6,216 bases of DNA from an uncultured Acidobacteriota bacterium (lineage in GTDB: Bacteria; Acidobacteriota; Terriglobia; Terriglobales; Acidobacteriaceae). The notes below the pieces were generated by a model. The model searched no databases, had not been told where the DNA came from, and was given only the letters and a program-made list of their open reading frames with translations. This document shows, one piece after another, positions 1 through 5,429 of the stretch (its first letter is position 1; the number at the start of each line of letters is the position of its first letter). Where the stretch lies: NCBI GenBank assembly GCA_903932385.1, contig CAIZGA010000076.1, forward strand, positions 1 to 6,216, given 5' to 3'. The position numbers and the translations under genes were made by a program.

Positions 1-11
1 AATGTATGTAT

Positions 12-40
12 TTGCTTGCACGTTCTTGCTTAAGTATAAG
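12..40 (+). promoter_or_regulatory. Putative sigma-70-type promoter of the RraA-like gene
   Basis: A -35-like TTGCTT (12-17, three of six consensus bases) is followed after 17 bases by TATAAG (35-40, five of six). Transcription would begin near base 47 and leave an untranslated leader of about 130 bases before the start codon at 177. The -10 box lies inside the inverted repeat at 26-43, as expected if a regulator binds there. The -35 match is weak, and the window edge hides whatever lies further upstream. Confidence 0.35.
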
Positions 41-43
41 CAA
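26..43. repeat. Perfect 7-bp inverted repeat over the putative -10 box
   Basis: TTGCTTA (26-32) and TAAGCAA (37-43) are exact reverse complements separated by AGTA. The repeat covers the TATAAG box, so it could be a dimeric-repressor operator. No run of T follows directly, so it does not look like an intrinsic terminator. Another TTGCTT copy lies 14 bases upstream at 12-17. The regulator family cannot be named from this site. Confidence 0.5.
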
Positions 44-176
44 TCCCTGTGCACAAGGCTTTTTAGGCCCGGTCTGCGGCGGATGGGATATGATTTAGGC
101 CGATGATTTCCTGCCGGGCAGAAAGTGTTCCCCATCGCTGCAAAAGTCCGCAGATGCAACAAAGGAGTAGTCCGTG

Positions 177-1154
177 ATGAAAAAAATCGCGCTTGTATTG
201 TTTGTTCTCGCCAGCCTCGCGCCCCACGCCGCCCACGCCCAGGTCAAGCAGACCCGCGAACAGATTCTCTTCTACACCGCAGACTGGAAGGGCGAACGTT
301 TTGCCGATGGCCGCCCCAAACTTCCGGATGATCTGCTGAAGCGCGCGCTGGATGTTTCGATTGAAGACATCTGGGACTACCTTCGCGGCCAGGGATACCG
401 CAATCAGTTTGAAGGCGATTGGCAGGCATTGCATCCTGAAACCCCCTTTGCCGGCCGCGCGATGACGGCGCAGTACATGCCCTCGCGTCCTGACGTTGCC
501 AAGGCGGAAACTGCCGAGGGCAAGGCTGAAGGCCGCATCGGTTTTGGTTACAACAATAGTTGGCCGATTAATGAACTAGTGGAAGGAGATGTCTATATCG
601 CCGACGGCTTTGGAAAAATTGCCGATGGTACGTTGATTGGATCGAATCTTGGCAACGGCATCGCTGCGCATACGCATGCCGGTTTTGTTTTTTACGGCGG
701 CATTCGCGATGCTGAAGAGAATCGCGATATCCCCAACTTCAACGGCTTCTACAAAGGCTACGATCCTTCTGACTGGCATGACGAACAACTCACCAGCATC
801 AACGCGCCCATTCGAATTGGCCGCGCGGTTGTGCTGCCGGGCGACCTGGTTCTGGCCAAACGCGAAGGTGTCATCATCATCCCCGCCATTCTCGCGGAGG
901 GCGCCATTGCATCAGCGGAGTTCACCAATCTGCAGGACGCGTTCAATTTTGAGTTGAACAAAGCCGGCAGCAATGGTGGACAGTTTGAAGGCGGATGGAA
1001 CGCAGAAAAATACGCCGCGCTTGCCAAGTGGGTGGACGCGCATCCGGACAAACTAAAAATGCCGCGTGCTGAATTCGATCAGATGATTGCACAGCATACT
1101 CGACCGCGTCCCGCACGCACGAGTACTAGACGTAGCGGCAACGCGCCCAACTAA
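177..1154 (+). CDS. Exported RraA/HMG-aldolase-like family protein
   Basis: This 325-residue protein has an N-terminal signal peptide (KK, hydrophobic core, likely cleavage after AHA near residue 21) and then an RraA-like fold. Family hallmarks are GDVYIADG (137-144), a glycine-rich stretch leading to GGIRDAEE (174-181), and NAPIRIGRAVVLPGDLVLA followed by GVIIIP (209-236). R177, D178 and E181 fit the R-D-x2-E/D motif of class II HMG/CHA aldolases, which cleave 4-hydroxy-4-methyl-2-oxoglutarate and often decarboxylate oxaloacetate. RraA itself inhibits RNase E. Such proteins are often misnamed dimethylmenaquinone methyltransferases. Characterised members are about 160-230 residues and cytoplasmic, so the export signal, the N-terminal helix region (25-85) and the basic C-terminal tail are unusual. 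AAAGGAG (161-167) precedes the start. ATG at 177 was chosen; an in-frame GTG at 174 would add one residue. The gene converges on the pectinase operon. The substrate is unknown. Family assignment is solid, activity is not. Confidence 0.85.
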   Translation: MKKIALVLFVLASLAPHAAHAQVKQTREQILFYTADWKGERFADGRPKLPDDLLKRALDVSIEDIWDYLRGQGYRNQFEGDWQALHPETPFAGRAMTAQYMPSRPDVAKAETAEGKAEGRIGFGYNNSWPINELVEGDVYIADGFGKIADGTLIGSNLGNGIAAHTHAGFVFYGGIRDAEENRDIPNFNGFYKGYDPSDWHDEQLTSINAPIRIGRAVVLPGDLVLAKREGVIIIPAILAEGAIASAEFTNLQDAFNFELNKAGSNGGQFEGGWNAEKYAALAKWVDAHPDKLKMPRAEFDQMIAQHTRPRPARTSTRRSGNAPN

Positions 1155-1189
1155 ACGTGCAGGAAATTTTTTGTTCGGGAAACTTTCTT

Positions 1190-2557
1190 CTAATGAGGGA
1201 AGGGCACAAACTTGTCAGCACAGGAATCACCCGCAGCGGAGTTGACCGCAGTTCCAGTCACCGTAGTGTCTTCGCCATCTAATTTTAAATTCATCGCGCC
1301 GGGTCCCACCTTGAAGTTCGCATGACGAACGGAGTATTGGTACATACTCGCGTCCGTCACGGTCACGCCGTCTAGATTCAGGCCAAGCCGATGTGCCGCA
1401 TCGTAGCCTTCAAAAGTAATTTTTCCGCCGCCGGAAATTCTCACGTTGTGCAGCGTGATGTCCACAAAACTGGGGAAGCGTGTGCCCTCGGTGCTTCCGG
1501 CCGCGCTGTAGGCTGTGTCGAAGTACAGCGGGTTGGGCGAATTGCGAATACAAATATCGTCGTACTGTACGTCATGCACAAGGCCGCCGCGCGCCGCGTT
1601 GGACTTGATTCGGATTCCATTGTCCGGCCCATCGAGCGACAAGTCGTAGACGCGCACCTTGCTCACTCCGCCATACGTTTCACTGCCGATAGACATGCCA
1701 TGACCCGCATAAAAATGATTGTGGCTCACCGTCATGTTGGTCAGGCCGCCGGTGCCGCCTTTGATGGCGATATTGTCATCGCCCGCGTTGATGTAGCTAT
1801 GTGTGACCGTGATATTTTTTGACCCATTGCCCGGATCAATGCCGTCTGCATTGCGTGCTCCTTTACCGGGAGTATTGATTTTCACGCCCCACACGGTCAG
1901 ACCGTCACCGGCTCCGTAAACCACATGGAAATTCTGCGAGTTCTTCAGAGTGATGTTGTATAGCGTGAAATTGTCGGAGTGGTCGGCCACAATCAAGCGG
2001 CTGACTTTTTGTCCGCCGCCTGCGCGAGCTTTTTCAGCCAATTCCCACGCGCTCATATTTACGCCCAGCATCTTCACGCCGCCCTGCCCGTCAATCACGC
2101 CATCGCCCATTACGCCGGCATTGGGCGCATGGTCCACGGAGATTAGCGGCTTGCAACCACGACCGGCCAGCATATTCACCACGCCGCAACTCCCCGGTGA
2201 CTCCTGCAGCACGGTCGGATCCACGGACTCAAAAAGCGTCACACCTTTCTCCACCACAAGTGTGACTCCGCTGCGCAACACCAACGGTCCGCTGACGAAC
2301 GCGTTGAACTTGCCGTGAGTACGTAATGTAACCGCGCGTCCAGCACTGCAGCCGTCAATCGCTGCCTGGATGCGCGCCGTATCCAGCTTGCTCTGATCTT
2401 CTGCCGCCAGCGAGCCGTCAACGCTGACCAGCTTAGCTTCGAGCTTGATGCACGTTGCAGGGATTTTCGGTTCGGTCACATTGCGTGTGTCCTGTGCGTG
2501 GGTCGGCAATGCAATCGCCGCCGCAGCCAACATCAGAAAAGTAAATTTGCGTTGCAT
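1190..2557 (-). CDS. Secreted GH28 polygalacturonase-family glycoside hydrolase (stand-alone)
   Basis: This 455-residue protein has a signal peptide (cleavage likely after THA, residue 21) followed by a right-handed beta-helix of the GH28 pectinase family. The catalytic set is present in order: NADGID (236-241, D238), GDDNIAIK (259-266, D260 and D261), GHG (285-287, H286) and RIK (316-318). GH28 enzymes hydrolyse alpha-1,4-galacturonosyl bonds in polygalacturonan or related pectin backbones by an inverting mechanism. The usual NTDG motif reads NADG here, so the exact substrate could differ from plain polygalacturonate. The start has a strong Shine-Dalgarno GAGGAGA (2571-2565, minus strand) seven bases upstream. 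The gene lies 34 bases downstream of the fused pectinase and is probably co-transcribed with it. It is paralogous to that protein's GH28 half from the mature N-terminus (QDTR.VTEPK) to the C-terminal SC..KFV. It is probably periplasmic, outer-membrane-associated or secreted. Family confidence is high, endo versus exo action is undetermined. Confidence 0.93.
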   Translation of the reverse strand: MQRKFTFLMLAAAAIALPTHAQDTRNVTEPKIPATCIKLEAKLVSVDGSLAAEDQSKLDTARIQAAIDGCSAGRAVTLRTHGKFNAFVSGPLVLRSGVTLVVEKGVTLFESVDPTVLQESPGSCGVVNMLAGRGCKPLISVDHAPNAGVMGDGVIDGQGGVKMLGVNMSAWELAEKARAGGGQKVSRLIVADHSDNFTLYNITLKNSQNFHVVYGAGDGLTVWGVKINTPGKGARNADGIDPGNGSKNITVTHSYINAGDDNIAIKGGTGGLTNMTVSHNHFYAGHGMSIGSETYGGVSKVRVYDLSLDGPDNGIRIKSNAARGGLVHDVQYDDICIRNSPNPLYFDTAYSAAGSTEGTRFPSFVDITLHNVRISGGGKITFEGYDAAHRLGLNLDGVTVTDASMYQYSVRHANFKVGPGAMNLKLDGEDTTVTGTAVNSAAGDSCADKFVPFPH

Positions 2558-2591
2558 CTATATATCTCCTCGTTTGTTGCCGACAGTGGTA

Positions 2592-4943
2592 CTACTTCAC
2601 AGCGGTCGGGTCCCAATTATCCGTGCCCTTCAGAAATGTTTTCGTCTCATACAGCGCGGCTTCTTTCGCAGTCAGGAATTTCGTATGCGGATCGCGCTGG
2701 TCAGGATACGCGCCGGGACCGCTGGAGTTGAATTCTGCGTAGTAGACCGTCTCCAACGAATGCGTTTCGCCCGGATGCCATTCCCGCCAGCCAGCCGGTG
2801 CAATATGCGCTCCCATTTCCGTGTTCATGAAGATGACCTTCGCGTACGGACGCCATGGCCGGCCCAGATAAATTGTTCCGTAGCTCGCGCCTTGTTCTGC
2901 TGTCAATTTGCAATGATTGAAGACATAAGCGCTGTCCTGCTTGGTTGAGATTCGGCTCTGCGCCGTCAGGTAGCCACCCGCTTCATGCACCGTGCTGCGT
3001 ATCTCGCAGTGGTCAAAAACAGCATCGCCATCGCCGAAGATGAAGTCCACATTGCCAGCAATCAGGCAGTCAACAAAGTACGAACGCGATGCTGTGCATT
3101 GTGCCGGGTCCAGCGTGGCACAGTGTCGACTCTCCGCGTACAGTGTGTCCTGATTGCCCAGCAAGTGCATGTTGCGGAAGACTGCACGGTCGCCAGTCAA
3201 CGACAACGCCAGCGCCTGCGAACCCTGCGTCTTCTGGTCATGTGTTTTGTTGTAGTCGTTTTCGAAGGTCATGTTTTCGGCGTAGAAGTTGTCGCCGGTA
3301 ACATTCACCGTTGCAGAATTAAATGTCCCGCCGTTTTCAAGCGCGTTGCGATTGTTAACTATCACCGTCTTGCTCGGATCGGGGTCGGCGCTACGTAGCT
3401 GGATGTTCGGTTTATCGATGTGCAGAACTTCACGATAGACACCCTTGCCCACCATAATCAGTGCGCCGGTTGCCGGTGCTGCATCAATTGCTTTTTGAAT
3501 CAGGTAGTAATCGCCGGTACCATCTGCGGCAACGTAGAGGGTCTTGTCTTCCGGCAACACATTTTCCGCCGATTGCGGCGACGTAGTATTTTCCGCATAA
3601 GCCACAAATTTCCCATCGCAGCTATATGAGGATGCAGTATTGCCGGAATCTACAACATGAACATCCTCGCCGCTTAGTTTTATATCGCTTCCGCCGCCGG
3701 AGAGATTTACCTCAGCAAAACGCGATGTAACATCCTGCGGCTGCCAACCATCCACCACCACATTGTCCAGAGTTACGCCTAGCCGATGCTGCGGATCTAG
3801 TCCGGCGAAAATCATGTTACCGCTGGTCAGTGCGTGAACATTCTTCAGCGCAATGTCGCGATAGACGGGAATCTTTTTGCCATCGAAGGTGGTGTAGTAC
3901 GGGTTCAGGATAATCGGGTTCGGCGAATTGCGAATGCATACATTTTCATAGGAAACATTTTTCACCAGACCGCCGCGGCTCTTGTCGCTCTTGATGCGAA
4001 TGCCGTTGTCTGCGCCGTCAATCGTCAGGTTGCGCACCAGGATATTGCTTACGCCACCGCTGGTCCCGCTGCCGATGGACATGCCGTGCCCGCTGTAGAA
4101 ATGATTGTCTTCAATCGTCATGTTGGTTGCGCCGCCACCGGTATCGCTTGACTTGATGGCGATGTCATCATCCCCGGCACGCACCCACGAGTGCGCGATG
4201 GTGACATTCGTTGTGCCGTCGGAAGGATCAATGCCGTCGGTGTTGCGTGCCGTCTTCGGCGTATCCACCTTTACGCCCCACGCAGTAAATCCATTCATAT
4301 TGTGGGTGGAGACATGATAGTTTGGCGCATTGCGCAGCGTGATTTTGTAGAGAGTGAAGTTGTCAGAATTCTTTGCCACGACTAAGCCCACCGACGAATA
4401 TTTTTCGTCATCAATTTTGGCCAGGTGCGCCAGGTCCCACCAGCTGCCTTCCTGACCCAGCAACTTTGTGCCGCCGCGGCCGTCAATCACTCCCTCGCCC
4501 ATGATGCCGCTGCCCGGCGCATGGTCTGCCAATATCAGCGGCTTGCATTTGCCCACGTTGTCACCCATCTTCGCGCAGGTGTTGGGCGTCGCATCGTAGT
4601 CGCGCGGATTGCGGGAAGCAAAGACAGCCACGTCGCCATCCACTAACAAGGTCACGCCTGCACGTAACTCAATGGGCGCCGTCAGAAATATATTTTTATT
4701 TTTTGCGGACTTCAGATGCACTGCGCCGCCGCTCTTACATCCGTCTATCGCTTGCTGCAGACGTGTGGTGTCCAGTTTGCGTTCATCCGCTGCACTCAAC
4801 ATGCCGTTGTGCGCGGCCAGCTTCGCATACAGAACCACGCAGTCTGCGGGATACTTCGGCTCGGTCACCGCGCGCGTGTCCTGTGCCTGCGCGGTCAGTG
4901 CGAACGCAACACAAGCGATACCAACTCTTAAAATATTTTTCAT
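2592..4943 (-). CDS. Secreted bifunctional pectinase: GH28 polygalacturonase fused to CE8 pectin methylesterase
   Basis: This 783-residue protein has a signal peptide (cleavage after AQA, residue 20) and two catalytic beta-helix domains. Residues about 21-448 are GH28: NTDGID (234-239, D236), GDDDIAIK (257-264, D258 and D259), GHG (285-287) and RIK (316-318). A short linker (about 449-466) leads to a CE8 pectinesterase at about 467-775. There YVAADGTGDY (470-479), Q576 in SQALAL, Q598 and D599 in GNQDTLY, D633 in NVDFIFGDG, and R695 and W697 in LGRPWRPY match the catalytic residues known from carrot pectin methylesterase. CE8 de-esterifies homogalacturonan and GH28 then hydrolyses the exposed galacturonan, so one chain carries two consecutive steps. 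ATG at 4943 was chosen because the signal peptide starts there; a longer reading from TTG at 5027 would bury it. The Shine-Dalgarno is weak (only AGAG-like matches). It is the first gene of a probable two-gene operon with the downstream GH28 paralogue. All catalytic residues appear intact. Confidence 0.94.
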   Translation of the reverse strand: MKNILRVGIACVAFALTAQAQDTRAVTEPKYPADCVVLYAKLAAHNGMLSAADERKLDTTRLQQAIDGCKSGGAVHLKSAKNKNIFLTAPIELRAGVTLLVDGDVAVFASRNPRDYDATPNTCAKMGDNVGKCKPLILADHAPGSGIMGEGVIDGRGGTKLLGQEGSWWDLAHLAKIDDEKYSSVGLVVAKNSDNFTLYKITLRNAPNYHVSTHNMNGFTAWGVKVDTPKTARNTDGIDPSDGTTNVTIAHSWVRAGDDDIAIKSSDTGGGATNMTIEDNHFYSGHGMSIGSGTSGGVSNILVRNLTIDGADNGIRIKSDKSRGGLVKNVSYENVCIRNSPNPIILNPYYTTFDGKKIPVYRDIALKNVHALTSGNMIFAGLDPQHRLGVTLDNVVVDGWQPQDVTSRFAEVNLSGGGSDIKLSGEDVHVVDSGNTASSYSCDGKFVAYAENTTSPQSAENVLPEDKTLYVAADGTGDYYLIQKAIDAAPATGALIMVGKGVYREVLHIDKPNIQLRSADPDPSKTVIVNNRNALENGGTFNSATVNVTGDNFYAENMTFENDYNKTHDQKTQGSQALALSLTGDRAVFRNMHLLGNQDTLYAESRHCATLDPAQCTASRSYFVDCLIAGNVDFIFGDGDAVFDHCEIRSTVHEAGGYLTAQSRISTKQDSAYVFNHCKLTAEQGASYGTIYLGRPWRPYAKVIFMNTEMGAHIAPAGWREWHPGETHSLETVYYAEFNSSGPGAYPDQRDPHTKFLTAKEAALYETKTFLKGTDNWDPTAVK

Positions 4944-5063
4944 AACTCTGTCTGCTTTCTGTGGGCGATATTTGCAGAGCGCATCAGGCTCTGGCTTCGT
5001 ATTTGTGAACTGCATGTTTGCAGGCAAGCAAATGAATGGTTACCACAATAGCACTCCTGCCCT

Positions 5064-5080
5064 AATAGGTACTACCACTT
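5064..5080. promoter_or_regulatory. Weaker GntR-like palindrome on the pectinase side
   Basis: The 17-base element AATAGGTACTACCACTT has six of eight symmetric pairs around C5072 and shares the GGT-N3-ACC core with the site at 5265-5281. It lies about 120 bases upstream of the fused pectinase start codon and overlaps a possible minus-strand -10 box TATTAG (5067-5062). Binding there could repress the pectinase operon. The outer TGGT arm is degenerate (AGGT), so this could be a chance match. Confidence 0.3.
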
Positions 5081-5219
5081 CCTTTTTCGGAAATATGAAT
5101 TCTGCTGAATTTATTGACACGGTATTCCGAGAGAAAACAATGCAAAATGCGGCAATAAAGCCGTGAAATTGAACCCCTTACTGTGTGGGTCACCGGCGTT
5201 AAATATGGGCACAATTCGC

Positions 5220-5250
5220 TTGACAATCTATCTGTCGCAAGGTGTATCGT
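5220..5250 (+). promoter_or_regulatory. Putative sigma-70-type promoter of the TonB receptor gene
   Basis: A perfect -35 TTGACA (5220-5225) is followed by TGTATC (5243-5248, spacer 17) or TATCGT (5245-5250, four of six matches, spacer 19). Neither -10 is strong. An inverted repeat CTGTC (5232-5236) with GACAG (5252-5256) brackets the -10 region and might be a further regulator site. Transcription would begin near 5257 and leave a leader of about 170 bases. A second TTGACA at 5114-5119 is an alternative. Confidence 0.4.
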
Positions 5251-5264
5251 AGACAGCGATTCAA

Positions 5265-5281
5265 AAGTGGTCTGACCATTT
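5265..5281. promoter_or_regulatory. Candidate FadR-subfamily GntR operator (core TGGTCTGACCA)
   Basis: AAGTGGTCTGACCATTT has seven of eight symmetric pairs around T5273. Its perfect core TGGTCTGACCA fits the TGGT-N3-ACCA pattern bound by FadR-type GntR regulators; E. coli FadR itself recognises TGGTCnGACCA. GntR members of this class often govern sugar-acid and uronate catabolism. The site falls just after the predicted transcription start (near 5257), a typical repression position. The palindrome is seen directly; the regulator and its effector (possibly a galacturonate derivative) are inferred, and no regulator gene lies in this window. Confidence 0.5.
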
Positions 5282-5338
5282 ACCGCTAATGAGTGATGAA
5301 TGGAGCAGTATTTGTCGCTCCCGAATCGACGGGTAAAT
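5278..5338 (+). other. Possible structured 5' leader of the TonB receptor mRNA
   Basis: ATTTACC (5278-5284) can pair with GGTAAAT (5332-5338), enclosing a hairpin GGAGC (5302-5306)/GCTCC (5317-5321). A competing hairpin CCCG (5320-5323)/CGGG (5330-5333) overlaps these arms, so two mutually exclusive folds are possible. I recognise no known riboswitch class. A 7-bp complementarity in a leader this long is expected about once by chance, so support is weak. Confidence 0.15.
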
Positions 5339-5429
5339 CGTTGGAAGTGATATTTGTACGCCGCTGAAAAGATCAGAGCAGGAAAGTAAATAAGCACCAG
5401 AATGTTTTTCTTAGGAGGCAACAAGAAAT

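Larger units (their letters stand above)
4944..5429. other. Divergent intergenic region between the pectinase operon and the TonB receptor gene
   Basis: This 486-base gap must hold the promoters of both divergent units. I see no supported gene in it. It contains a TTGACA-type promoter facing right (5220-5250), an alternative TTGACA at 5114-5119 with AACAAT (5136-5141, spacer 16), a GntR/FadR-like palindrome at 5265-5281 and a weaker relative at 5064-5080. Smaller elements are the palindrome TGGTTACCA (5037-5045), a small hairpin CTGCA-TGTT-TGCAG (5010-5023) inside the pectinase leader, and TTCC/GGAA half-sites (about 5079-5092). No convincing -35/-10 pair faces the pectinase operon; TATTAG (5067-5062, minus strand) is the best -10 candidate, but it lacks a good -35. 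Confidence 0.7.

Noticed and set aside
44..66. Possible intrinsic terminator of an upstream gene (TGTGCACA followed by GGCTTTTT)
   Set aside because: The 8-base palindrome leaves no room for a loop, and the following GGC/GCC pairing is only three bases, so no credible stem precedes the T run.
63..434. Minus-strand open frame opposite the start of the RraA-like gene
   Set aside because: It runs antisense through a gene with a strong ribosome site, signal peptide and family motifs, and shows no domain of its own. It is a shadow of codon bias in the real gene.
1155..1189. Possible bidirectional terminator in the convergent gap
   Set aside because: There is a T-rich stretch (about 1167-1172), but the best complementary arms are only GAAA/TTTC, too short and AT-rich to call a terminator.
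1391..1822. Plus-strand open frames opposite the GH28 genes
   Set aside because: They are antisense to well-supported GH28/CE8 coding sequence, lack ribosome sites and show no recognisable domains.
4944..5027. N-terminal extension of the fused pectinase to a TTG at 5027
   Set aside because: It would place 28 polar residues before a textbook signal peptide (MKNILRVGIACVAFALTAQA), and no Shine-Dalgarno precedes the TTG. The ATG at 4943 is preferred despite its weak ribosome site.
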